In this document: one piece after another, positions 35,313-43,113 of the stretch | How positions within the stretch are numbered: position 1 is the first letter of the stretch | Layout: each line of letters starts with the position of its first letter | Assembly (NCBI GenBank): GCA_964550435.1 | Contig: CAZJZI010000004.1 | Span: 16,161-80,160 of the forward strand | Reading direction: 5' to 3' | DNA from: UBA11400 sp964550435 | GTDB lineage: Bacteria > Bacteroidota > Rhodothermia > Balneolales > HLUCCA01 | Length of the DNA: 64,000 bases | Program-made: the position numbers and the translations under genes | Notes under the pieces: generated by a model | Database searches by the model: none | Seen by the model: only the letters and a program-made list of their open reading frames with translations | Told to the model about the DNA's origin: nothing

Positions 35313-36249
35313 AATTGCCTCCACCACCTGGTTGACTGTTAACTCGTTGAATTGTAACTATTACAAAATACGTTAAAATGACACTTAACCCAACAAGATA
35401 CAGTGGAGGCATTGTACCTTGTAATTCTTCGTTTAATGCGATTTCGGGATAGTAATAGGCAAATAGTACGCTTCCCCCATTATTAACCAGGTGTGCAACC
35501 ACAGCAGGCCAGAGACTTCGAGTCTGAATGGTCATCCAGGCCAGTAACATGCCGAGCAGTGCAAGTGGAATAAATTGAGTGAGTCGAATGTGAAATATCC
35601 CAAAAATGAGTCCTGAGAGAACTATTGCGATCCAGACATTCATTGAGCGTTCAAAGTTTCTTAGGATGTATCCCCTGAATAGTACTTCTTCACATACAGC
35701 AGGTACAAGTCCGATGTGGAATATGGTAAGTAGAACCAAGTGGTCACCACGCAGGTAGTTTTCGATAAGTTTCAGCTGCGCACGTTCGAATTCCATGTAA
35801 GATTCGCTAAACGGAAACTGCATGTTCAACCAGGACAGGTAATAAATAATCGGCTGAATTACAATGAGCAGAGCAAATGCAAGACCCAGATTTTTTACAG
35901 TATTTTCATCAGATTGAATTCTCAAAAATGAAAATACTTGCCCTTTGGGAGCAGACAGTCGGGTAAAAGCCAGCGTCAGTAAACCCAAAAAGACGATCTG
36001 ACCAAACGTATTACTTATGAAAAGTACATCCAGATTTTGAGTCAGAACATTCGGGTCAAAATCAGAAAAATCGAGCCTACCAGTTGTTGCGAGAATTACT
36101 ACAGCCAGTATCCCGGCAACTATCTGAAATAAAGCAAACGCTCCAATAGCCCAGCCGACTCCCATGATCCAACCCGGAAAACCATTCCGATCGGCCCAGG
36201 GTTGTGGTGAGTATGAGTTTGAGTCGGACGGACTATTGGTTGCGCTCAT
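35290..36249 (-). CDS. CPBP family intramembrane metalloprotease
   Basis: A 319-residue polytopic protein of the CAAX-protease/ABI (CPBP) family. The three active-site motifs are present: 'EEVLFRGYIL' (EExxxR), 'FGIFHI' and 'VAHLVNN'. The N-terminus is hydrophilic for about 25 residues, followed by roughly eight helices. These enzymes cleave or bind membrane proteins and peptides; the target here is unknown. The 3' end overlaps the DUF2007 gene. Confidence 0.92.
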   Translation of the reverse strand: MSATNSPSDSNSYSPQPWADRNGFPGWIMGVGWAIGAFALFQIVAGILAVVILATTGRLDFSDFDPNVLTQNLDVLFISNTFGQIVFLGLLTLAFTRLSAPKGQVFSFLRIQSDENTVKNLGLAFALLIVIQPIIYYLSWLNMQFPFSESYMEFERAQLKLIENYLRGDHLVLLTIFHIGLVPAVCEEVLFRGYILRNFERSMNVWIAIVLSGLIFGIFHIRLTQFIPLALLGMLLAWMTIQTRSLWPAVVAHLVNNGGSVLFAYYYPEIALNEELQGTMPPLYLVGLSVILTYFVIVTIQRVNSQPGGGGNYVQGAET

Positions 36250-36254
36250 AAAGG

Positions 36255-36818
36255 TTAGAATGAATCGTTATTCTCAGGTTTTGGGGCAAAGAATTTTACA
36301 CCAAGCATACCAGTCAGTGCATTAAGCGCTCCAAGTACTCCGGCATTAATTGCGAATCCCTGAAGCTGCCCGGCAACGGTTTTTTGTTTATTGAATTGCT
36401 CATAGATACCATCAATTGCTTCATCCATTTGAGGGCCACCTACGGTCTCCATAGAAGCCACCATTGATTCCATTAGTTTGTCTATGAAAGCAGGGTCGAT
36501 CAGATTGGTCCATATTAAAGAGATGATTGTTATGAAGACGGCAACAAATACACCGGAAGTTAGTCCTATCACAGCTCCGCGTCCCATTTTCATAGGGACA
36601 TTATACTGTTTTGTATGGTGTCGCACGGCTAACATACCAGCAAACATTCCAATGAGACACGAGAGCAGGCTCATAACACTTGTCATGATTAAATTACTCA
36701 TGCTCGGTTCAGAGCTTATGACATTGTAGCTTAGAACTGTTGAGACAACAGACGCTATCAGGGCAAAAACAATACCCATAATCACAGCGGACGATATAAA
36801 AGGGTTATTTTGTTCCAT
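36255..36818 (-). CDS. DUF4199 family membrane protein
   Basis: A 187-residue protein with four predicted helices (about 8-30, 40-62, 78-100 and near 150-175) and a central soluble loop ('DKLMESMVASMETVGGPQMDEAIDGIYEQFNKQKT'), the layout of DUF4199, a Bacteroidota-enriched family of unknown function. I chose the ATG at 36818 ('MEQNNPF'), which overlaps the stop of the upstream DUF2085 gene by 14 bases. The frame is open to 36884 but that extension lies inside the neighbour. It is 5 bases upstream of the CPBP gene. Confidence 0.75.
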   Translation of the reverse strand: MEQNNPFISSAVIMGIVFALIASVVSTVLSYNVISSEPSMSNLIMTSVMSLLSCLIGMFAGMLAVRHHTKQYNVPMKMGRGAVIGLTSGVFVAVFITIISLIWTNLIDPAFIDKLMESMVASMETVGGPQMDEAIDGIYEQFNKQKTVAGQLQGFAINAGVLGALNALTGMLGVKFFAPKPENNDSF

Positions 36819-37299
36819 AATTGACGATGATTTTTGGAGTTTCAGGTCGTTCCGTACCCAATACAAAGGCAGCACCGAAACCAATCAGACTGCCAAGCCA
36901 AAATCGGGAGGTTATTGAATTTTCCCAAATTTCAAATGAATAAGCTACAGAATCGACCACGTTGAGGGTTACTGCGACAATTACGATGAATATGGCCCAT
37001 TTGTTACGCCATTTTGATTGTCTTAACAGTGGGATAATAATCATGGTCAGAAAAAAAGCACTGTAAATTCCAAAACAGCGACTACAAACAGCCATGGGAG
37101 TGGCGTTAAGATGAATTGACCTATCGGGTATTTGATGACACAGCACATCAAAGACTTGTTTCTGCCAGCTTGTGAACCATTCTGCAACCCCAACTGAACC
37201 AAAGAGCCCAGGTCCCATAGCGATCATAACCGTTAAAGCTGCAATTACAAAAACCATCCAGTACAATGGATTTTTGTACGTAAGTAGGTCTGATTGCAT
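36805..37299 (-). CDS. DUF2085 family membrane protein
   Basis: A 164-residue membrane protein with the DUF2085 signature 'CHQIPDRSIHLNATPMAVCSRCFGIYSAFF': a conserved Cys-His pair and Cys-x-x-Cys near the second helix, which may bind a metal or form disulfides. About four helices are seen. I chose the ATG at 37299; the longer frame to 37431 runs back into nadC. Function is unknown. Its end overlaps the DUF4199 start, and it is 46 bases after nadC. Confidence 0.85.
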   Translation of the reverse strand: MQSDLLTYKNPLYWMVFVIAALTVMIAMGPGLFGSVGVAEWFTSWQKQVFDVLCHQIPDRSIHLNATPMAVCSRCFGIYSAFFLTMIIIPLLRQSKWRNKWAIFIVIVAVTLNVVDSVAYSFEIWENSITSRFWLGSLIGFGAAFVLGTERPETPKIIVNYGTK

Positions 37300-37345
37300 G
37301 TTTTGTCCTTGATTCAGGTCGAGTCTTCTTAGATCAGGATATTCT

Positions 37346-38203
37346 TTAGTCAAACAACAGAGAAATATCCATTGCTTTGACAGAATGTGTAATCGAACCA
37401 ATAGAAATAAAATCCACACCCGTTTCTGCAATTCCGACTATCGTGTCTGCAGATACATTACCAGAAGCTTCAAGTAATACCCTGCCATCGGCAATTTGAA
37501 CCGCTTCTTTCATGTCTTCCAGTGACATGTTGTCGAGCATAATATAATCTACATCCGGATACTCAAGAGCCTCGCGCAGTTCATCCAGATTTGTAACCTC
37601 AATTTCGATTTCGAGAGCCTCAAGTTCATTGATTTCTCGGTGCGAAATACACATTTTAAGCGCTTTCTCTATACTTCCGGCAACCCTGATATGATTTTCT
37701 TTGATGAGATAGCGGTCATAAAGTCCGAAACGGTGATTTTCGCCACCCCCAATAGCCACTGCCCATTTGTCGGTTATTCGATGGCCAGGAGCTGTTTTTC
37801 TTGTATCCAAAATGTGGGCCTCGGTGTGTTCAATCATCTCGACAAACTCGCGTACTGAAGTGGCTATTCCGCTCATGCGTTGAAAAAAGTTGAGCATGGT
37901 GCGTTCGGCAACAAGTATTGCACCGGCTGGTCCTTTGATTGACCCAATCGTTTGTCCTGGAGTAACCCAGTCGCCATCTTCTACTTCCCAGTTAAGTACG
38001 ATGTCTTCATTAACTACATCTACAACCATTTGCACAACCTGGAGCCCTGCAACTACTCCAGCTTGTTTTGCGACAAAACGGGCACTAGCCTTTTCATTGT
38101 CGTAATACACGGCTTCAGTTGTGACATCTCCGGAGCGGATATCTTCAAGAAGTGCAAGATCTATTATAGCTTCAATTTGCTTGAAGTCGTCGGATGAAAA
38201 CAT
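37346..38203 (-). CDS. nadC: Nicotinate-nucleotide pyrophosphorylase (carboxylating)
   Basis: A 285-residue quinolinate phosphoribosyltransferase that makes nicotinate mononucleotide from quinolinate and PRPP in de novo NAD synthesis. Seen: 'LLEDIRSGDVTTEAV', 'AERTMLNFFQRMSGIAT', 'ILDTRKTAPGHRITDKWAVAIGGGENHRFGLYD' with the substrate-binding Arg and Lys residues, 'YIMLDNMSLEDM' and 'EASGNVSADTIVGIAETGVDFISIGSITHS'. Length and motifs are complete. It lies 19 bases after the thioesterase gene. nadA and nadB are not in the window. Confidence 0.97.
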   Translation of the reverse strand: MFSSDDFKQIEAIIDLALLEDIRSGDVTTEAVYYDNEKASARFVAKQAGVVAGLQVVQMVVDVVNEDIVLNWEVEDGDWVTPGQTIGSIKGPAGAILVAERTMLNFFQRMSGIATSVREFVEMIEHTEAHILDTRKTAPGHRITDKWAVAIGGGENHRFGLYDRYLIKENHIRVAGSIEKALKMCISHREINELEALEIEIEVTNLDELREALEYPDVDYIMLDNMSLEDMKEAVQIADGRVLLEASGNVSADTIVGIAETGVDFISIGSITHSVKAMDISLLFD

Positions 38204-38222
38204 GTATTTGGATTCCTTGAAG

Positions 38223-38651
38223 TTATTTATGGTTGATCATGGCATCAATAAAAGATGCCGGGCATCGGATTGGTTTTCGAGTATTCAAATCTGTGAATAC
38301 CAGGGTAACTCGTCCGATTGTGTGTAATTTTGTACGATTCTGAGTCCAGACTTCGTAATAGGTGTCCAGCCTTACAGCAGGTCGCTCGAACACCTTTACA
38401 TCTATATCCATCAGTTCATCGTAAAAAATCGGTTCTTTGTACTTCAGCTCAGCATGAATGACTGGAAGCATGATTCCACTGGCTTCCAGTTCTCTGTACG
38501 AAAATCCAAAACTTCGAATCATCTCCGTTCGGGCGGTCTCAAAATATTCCAGATACCTGCCGTAATATACATATCCCATCTTGTCAGTCTCACCATATCG
38601 ACTTCGCAACTGGTGAGTGTAGGTCACGATAGGAGTTTTATCGGGAATCAT
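38223..38651 (-). CDS. Acyl-CoA thioesterase, hotdog fold (YbgC/FadM type)
   Basis: A 142-residue single hotdog domain. The N-terminal 'RYGETDKMGYVYYGRYLEYFETARTEMIR' holds the catalytic Asp and aromatic residues of the 4-hydroxybenzoyl-CoA thioesterase/YbgC family ('D-x-M-G-x-V-x-x-x-x-Y'). It should hydrolyse acyl-CoA or acyl-ACP thioesters; the chain length is not predictable. I chose the ATG at 38651, which lies 7 bases after the accA stop and starts just before the conserved domain. Its coupling with accA suggests a link to fatty acid metabolism. Confidence 0.88.
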   Translation of the reverse strand: MIPDKTPIVTYTHQLRSRYGETDKMGYVYYGRYLEYFETARTEMIRSFGFSYRELEASGIMLPVIHAELKYKEPIFYDELMDIDVKVFERPAVRLDTYYEVWTQNRTKLHTIGRVTLVFTDLNTRKPIRCPASFIDAMINHK

Positions 38652-38658
38652 TAAAATC

Positions 38659-39624
38659 TCAAGCTGATACTGAGGTATCGATCCAGGCACCCATTTTTGA
38701 ATACTTCTCGATACGTTGTTCGATCAATTTTTCGGAATCCATTTTACCAAGTCGTTTGAGAGAATTGATAATCTGGTCTTTTAAGGCTATTGCCGCCGCA
38801 TCGTAGTCCCGATGCGCACCACCAACTGGTTCAGGGATAATACCATCAATAATTCCAAGGTCGAGTAGATCCTGTGCGGTAAGTTTCAGTGCGTTCGCGG
38901 CCTGCTCTTTGTAGTCCCATGTTTTCCATAGAATAGAGGAACATGACTCTGGAGAAATAACCGAATACCAGGTATTTTCCATCATATACACTTCATTTCC
39001 CATTCCAATTCCAAGTGCGCCTCCACTGGCACCTTCACCAATTACAACTGTAATAATGGGGACCTTAAGCACAGCCATTTCGCGAAGATTTCGTGCAATG
39101 GCTTCTGCTTGTCCACGTTCTTCGGCCTCAAGACCCGGGAAAGCACCCGGTGTGTCGAGAAGTGTTATTACTGGAACATTAAACTTTTCGGCTAACTTCA
39201 TAAGACGCAATGCCTTGCGATACCCTTCAGGTGCGGGCATCCCGAAATTTCGAAATTGACGACTTTTAGTATCGCGACCTTTTTGTTGTCCGATTATCAT
39301 AACTGATTGGTTATTGATGGTTCCAAGCCCACCAACAATCGCTTTGTCATCACCAAAATAACGATCTCCATGCAGCTCCATAAAATGCTCAACAAACTTG
39401 TCAATGTAGTCGAGAGTATACGGACGATCAGGATGGCGGGCTAATTGAACACGCTGCCACCGTGTCAGATTCTTAAAAATGGAGACACGAAGTTCCTCCA
39501 GTTTGTCATTAAGCCGGTTGATTTCTGGAGTAAGTATATTCTTCTCACCAGTTGAAATCTGTTTCAGTTCTTCGATCTTCTTTTCCAGATCGTGAATTGG
39601 TTTTTCAAAATCGAGGTAATTCAT
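38659..39624 (-). CDS. accA: Acetyl-CoA carboxylase carboxyltransferase subunit alpha
   Basis: A 321-residue alpha subunit that, with AccD, transfers carboxyl from biotin to acetyl-CoA to give malonyl-CoA. Seen: the N-terminal coiled coil 'LDFEKPIHDLEKKIEELK', 'WQRVQLARHPDRPYTLDYI', 'HGDRYFGDDKAIVGGL' and the oxyanion-hole region 'GEGASGGALGIGMGNEVYMMENTWYSVISPESCSSILW'. It is complete and of normal length. It opens the run accA-thioesterase-nadC-DUF2085 and so on; a 79-base gap separates it from the glycosyltransferase upstream. Confidence 0.98.
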   Translation of the reverse strand: MNYLDFEKPIHDLEKKIEELKQISTGEKNILTPEINRLNDKLEELRVSIFKNLTRWQRVQLARHPDRPYTLDYIDKFVEHFMELHGDRYFGDDKAIVGGLGTINNQSVMIIGQQKGRDTKSRQFRNFGMPAPEGYRKALRLMKLAEKFNVPVITLLDTPGAFPGLEAEERGQAEAIARNLREMAVLKVPIITVVIGEGASGGALGIGMGNEVYMMENTWYSVISPESCSSILWKTWDYKEQAANALKLTAQDLLDLGIIDGIIPEPVGGAHRDYDAAAIALKDQIINSLKRLGKMDSEKLIEQRIEKYSKMGAWIDTSVSA

Positions 39625-39703
39625 CCCGCTTCATTTTAAGATTAAAAATCGGACAGTCAATATACGAATTTTGCGTTACCGATGAACCCGACACAATTAG
39701 TGT

Positions 39704-40435
39704 TCAAAGTCTTCCCAAAAAGCTTCTAAGTTTTAACGACCAAACCATCCATATGGCTTCCCATACAATAGCTTTCGACATTTTAGACACACCCTCGACG
39801 CGCTCTCTAAAAATTACGGACACTTCACGAATTTTAAATCCTTTTTTAAAAGCTCGGTAGTGCATTTCGATCTGAAATGAGTATCCATTTGATTTAATCC
39901 TGTTTAAGTCAAGCGACTCAAGCACCCTGCGATGAAAGCACTTGAATCCAGCCGTAGTGTCAAATACATTCATGCCGGTAATGGTCCTGGCGTACACATT
40001 GGCCGAATAAGACAATATCAACCGTGACAATGGCCAATTAATGATGCTTATACCTTCGTTGTATCGGGAACCAATTGCGAGATCAGCCTCGCCTGAACGT
40101 ACCATTTTCACCAAACGGGGAACATCTTTGGGATCATGAGAGAAGTCAGCATCCATTTCACAGATGTAAGTATAATGACGTTCAAGTGCATATCTGAATC
40201 CTGCCACGTAAGCCGTTCCGAGACCCATTTTGCCTGAACGCTCTACTAAATGTATACGTCCATCATATTCATGTTGCATATGTCTAACCACATCTCCCGT
40301 TCCGTCGGGAGAACCATCATCTACTATTAGTACATCCACTTGAATCGCAGATAGTCCGATCAAAGCCGGTATCATCTTTTGGATGTTCTTGGCTTCGTTA
40401 TACGTCGGAATAATAATCAGTGTGTCTGATTTCAT
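39704..40435 (-). CDS. Polyprenol-phosphate mannosyltransferase-like GT2
   Basis: A 243-residue GT-A family 2 enzyme: 'LIIIPTYNEAKNIQKMIPALI', 'VLIVDDGSPDGTGDVV', the DxD-type 'EMDADFSHDPKDVPRLV' and 'AIGSRYNEGISIINWPLSR'. This is the Dpm1/polyprenol monophosphomannose synthase pattern, which loads mannose or another sugar onto undecaprenyl or dolichyl phosphate. It has no C-terminal membrane helices. It follows the sugar-phosphate transferase gene by 5 bases, so both likely serve surface glycan or glycolipid synthesis. Confidence 0.9.
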   Translation of the reverse strand: MKSDTLIIIPTYNEAKNIQKMIPALIGLSAIQVDVLIVDDGSPDGTGDVVRHMQHEYDGRIHLVERSGKMGLGTAYVAGFRYALERHYTYICEMDADFSHDPKDVPRLVKMVRSGEADLAIGSRYNEGISIINWPLSRLILSYSANVYARTITGMNVFDTTAGFKCFHRRVLESLDLNRIKSNGYSFQIEMHYRAFKKGFKIREVSVIFRERVEGVSKMSKAIVWEAIWMVWSLKLRSFLGRL

Positions 40436-40440
40436 CTTAA

Positions 40441-41859
40441 TTACTGTCCCTTACCCGCGATTACTGTAAACAATGTATTGATGAGAATCTTAAAATCCAT
40501 TCTCAATGACATATTTTCAACGTAAAAAAGATCGTACTTAGTCTTTTCTTTAACGTCTTCAAATGACTCGTCGTACTTCCACTTAACCTGAGCCCAGCCT
40601 GTAATACCAGGGCGGACACGCAGCCTTCGCGTATATAGTGGAATTTCTTTTTTAAACTGATCCACAAAAAACTGTCGCTCCGGACGCGGACCTACCAGAC
40701 TCATGTCCCCTTTGAGAACATTAAATAACTGAGGGATTTCATCCAGTCGAAGCTTTCTAAGCCAGTATCCAACCGGAGTAATTCTGGGATCGTTCTCTTT
40801 CGCCCAAACCGGTCCACTACGCTGTTCGGCATCCTGATACATGGTTCTAAATTTGAACATCGTAAACGGTCGACCATACAGTCCAACACGCTCTTGTCGG
40901 AAGATTGCGGGGCCTCTGGAAGTCAATCTGACTAAAAGTACCAAAATCAAAAAGAGTGGTAGTGTAACCACCAAAACAATGAGTGAAATCATTATATCAA
41001 ACAATCTTTTAGTGAATTTCTCCCAAGACGGCATTGGATCTGGCATCACTTCAATCAGTGGTAGGCCAAAAATCTGATTGGTACGGTTTAATCCGGAAAT
41101 CAAATGGATGAAACCAGGCACAATTTTCACAGAAACATCTGTTATATCGATATCGTCTACGATTTTGATTAGCTTTTCAGTATCCTCATGCTCAAGAGCA
41201 ACGATTACATCTTTGACCTTATGCTTAACGATAAGTTCTCGTATGGATTCAACGGACCCAATTACCGGGAATCCATCGACTACTTTGGGAGATTTTTTGT
41301 CTCCGTTTTCTGTCACAAATCCGATTACGTTCATCCCAGAGGTTCTATTACGATCCAGATTGGCCTTAATATCGCGAGCCGTCTCGCCGGTACCAATAAT
41401 CACAGCGGTATGAAGACCTTTTCCACTGCGTTTAACTTCAAGGATTTCTAGTGTGAGCACTACTACCCGGACGAAAGAAACAAGGATGAAAACCACTAAC
41501 CAGTAAGTCAGAGTATATGACTTTGCAGAACCGATATTTTCAGAATTCCATCCAAGATTGTCGATAAACAGGACAAAAAACAAAATCAGAGTCCCAAGAA
41601 TAGTGACCTTTCCCACCCGAAGGATTTCATCAAATCGGGATGTCAGATAGAGTTTGTTGTACATCCCAAATATGGCAAAAAGTACCAACCAGAAAATTGC
41701 AATCACAACAGCAGGTAAAAACAGTTCAGCCGGTGCCTGAGATGAGTCTGCAGGCATAACTCCCATCCTGAATCTGAGAAAGTAAAACAGATACCAGGAA
41801 CCGATCAGCGCAATGGTGTCTGCAAGAAAGGTATATAAGATGTTCTTGAAGGAATCCAC
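40441..41859 (-). CDS. Undecaprenyl-phosphate sugar phosphotransferase (polyprenyl glycosylphosphotransferase)
   Basis: A 472-residue WbaP/WcaJ-type initiating transferase. Four or five N-terminal membrane helices (about 8-140) precede a Rossmann-like domain (about 150-260, 'AVIIGTGETARDIKANL') and a membrane-embedded catalytic domain (about 280-472) with 'FKFRTMYQDAE', the Asp-Glu dyad in 'LRLDEIPQLFNVLKGDMSLVGPRPE' and 'RPGITGWAQVKW'. It transfers a sugar phosphate from a nucleotide sugar to undecaprenyl phosphate, beginning exopolysaccharide or glycan assembly. The start is GTG at 41859; an in-frame TAA lies just upstream. It is a full-length comparator for the degenerate fusion at 61.8 kb. 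Confidence 0.93.
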   Translation of the reverse strand: MDSFKNILYTFLADTIALIGSWYLFYFLRFRMGVMPADSSQAPAELFLPAVVIAIFWLVLFAIFGMYNKLYLTSRFDEILRVGKVTILGTLILFFVLFIDNLGWNSENIGSAKSYTLTYWLVVFILVSFVRVVVLTLEILEVKRSGKGLHTAVIIGTGETARDIKANLDRNRTSGMNVIGFVTENGDKKSPKVVDGFPVIGSVESIRELIVKHKVKDVIVALEHEDTEKLIKIVDDIDITDVSVKIVPGFIHLISGLNRTNQIFGLPLIEVMPDPMPSWEKFTKRLFDIMISLIVLVVTLPLFLILVLLVRLTSRGPAIFRQERVGLYGRPFTMFKFRTMYQDAEQRSGPVWAKENDPRITPVGYWLRKLRLDEIPQLFNVLKGDMSLVGPRPERQFFVDQFKKEIPLYTRRLRVRPGITGWAQVKWKYDESFEDVKEKTKYDLFYVENMSLRMDFKILINTLFTVIAGKGQ

Positions 41860-41874
41860 GTATATTTAGCCATC

Positions 41875-41886
41875 CGAAAATTTTCG
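41875..41886. promoter_or_regulatory. Palindrome CGAAAATTTTCG in the tgt / glycosylphosphotransferase divergent region
   Basis: A perfect 12-bp palindrome 15 bases upstream of the GTG start of the transferase gene. A small hairpin GCATC-TGTTT-GATGC follows at 41938-41952 upstream of tgt. Both are candidates for control elements; A/T richness makes chance occurrence plausible. Confidence 0.3.
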
Positions 41887-41983
41887 ATTAGGCCGTAAAT
41901 TTAAGGCTATTTGACACAATATTATAATTTTCAAGTCGCATCTGTTTGATGCCTCTGATTAAAGGTAGTTTAGGAAATTCGAT

Positions 41984-43111
41984 TTGTATACGCTTTTAAA
42001 AAAATCCCCCGACACCAAGGCCCGATTGGGTAAGGTCACGACCGACCATGGAGTCATTGAAACGCCAATATTCATGCCCGTTGGCACGGTAGCAACCGTT
42101 AAAGCTGTTTATCCACAAGAGCTCAAAGACAAGATAAACGCCCAGATAATTCTCGGAAACACGTACCATTTATACCTGCGTCCCGGAAACGATATTATGC
42201 AACGTGCTGGTGGACTTCATAAATTCATGAATTGGGACAGACCGATTTTAACAGATTCAGGAGGGTACCAGGTTTTCTCGTTATCGGATAATCGAAAACT
42301 GGAAGAAAAAGGTGCCACATTCAAAAGCCATATCGATGGCTCCAAACATATGTTCACACCAGAGAATGTTATAGGTACCCAGCGGGTTTTAGGGTCCGAC
42401 ATTATGATGGTGCTCGATGAGTGTCCACCATATCCATGTGATGAGGCATATGCCAGAAACTCCATGCACCTCACTCATCGTTGGGCAAAGCGGTGCAAAG
42501 AAGAATTAAGCAGAACAGAGCCTTTATATGGTCATAATCAACACCTTTTTGGCATTGTGCAGGGAAGTGTTTATCCCGAATTACGCCGTGAATCAGCGAA
42601 AGCTATCGCGGATCTCGATTTTCATGGTAATGCCATTGGAGGACTCAGTGTAGGTGAGCCAACCGACATGATGTATGAAATGACTAATCTGGTGACAGAC
42701 ATCCTACCAGAAAACAAACCGCGTTATTTGATGGGGGTTGGAACTCCAGCGAACCTACTGCACAATGTTGCGTTAGGTGTGGATATGTTTGATTGCGTGA
42801 TGCCTACCCGAAATGCCCGAAACGGCATGATATTCACGAGAAATGGAAAAATTAACCTGCGCAATTCGAAATGGAGAGACTGCTTTGAATCAGCCGATCA
42901 GGGATTCGGGTCTGATTTGTGCCAAAATCACACGCTGGCGTACCTGCACCATCTGTTCAAGTGTGGTGAGTTATTGGGAATGCAGTTAGCCTCAGTACAC
43001 AATCTTATGTTCTATCTATGGTTAATGCAAGAGATTCGAATTCACATCGCAAACGACACTTTCGGTTCCTGGTATGAAGAAATGGCTCGAACGGTAGATA
43101 AGCGGTTGTAG
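41984..43111 (+). CDS. tgt: tRNA-guanine transglycosylase, zinc site incomplete
   Basis: A 375-residue queuine/preQ1 tRNA-ribosyltransferase that exchanges G34 in GUN-anticodon tRNAs. Catalytic residues are present: Asp91 in 'TDSGGYQVFSL', 'GGLSVGE', and the nucleophile Asp270 in 'MFDCVMPTRNARNG'. The usual Cys-x-Cys-x-x-Cys-x(25)-His zinc site aligns to Phe308, Ser310, Cys313 and His339, so two of four ligands are missing. The start is TTG at 41984, with AGGA at 41972-41975 upstream and an in-frame TAG at 41966-41968 that excludes any earlier start. Its stop lies 2 bases from the convergent GH16 gene. Confidence 0.95.
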   Translation: MYTLLKKSPDTKARLGKVTTDHGVIETPIFMPVGTVATVKAVYPQELKDKINAQIILGNTYHLYLRPGNDIMQRAGGLHKFMNWDRPILTDSGGYQVFSLSDNRKLEEKGATFKSHIDGSKHMFTPENVIGTQRVLGSDIMMVLDECPPYPCDEAYARNSMHLTHRWAKRCKEELSRTEPLYGHNQHLFGIVQGSVYPELRRESAKAIADLDFHGNAIGGLSVGEPTDMMYEMTNLVTDILPENKPRYLMGVGTPANLLHNVALGVDMFDCVMPTRNARNGMIFTRNGKINLRNSKWRDCFESADQGFGSDLCQNHTLAYLHHLFKCGELLGMQLASVHNLMFYLWLMQEIRIHIANDTFGSWYEEMARTVDKRL

Positions 43112-43113
43112 AT

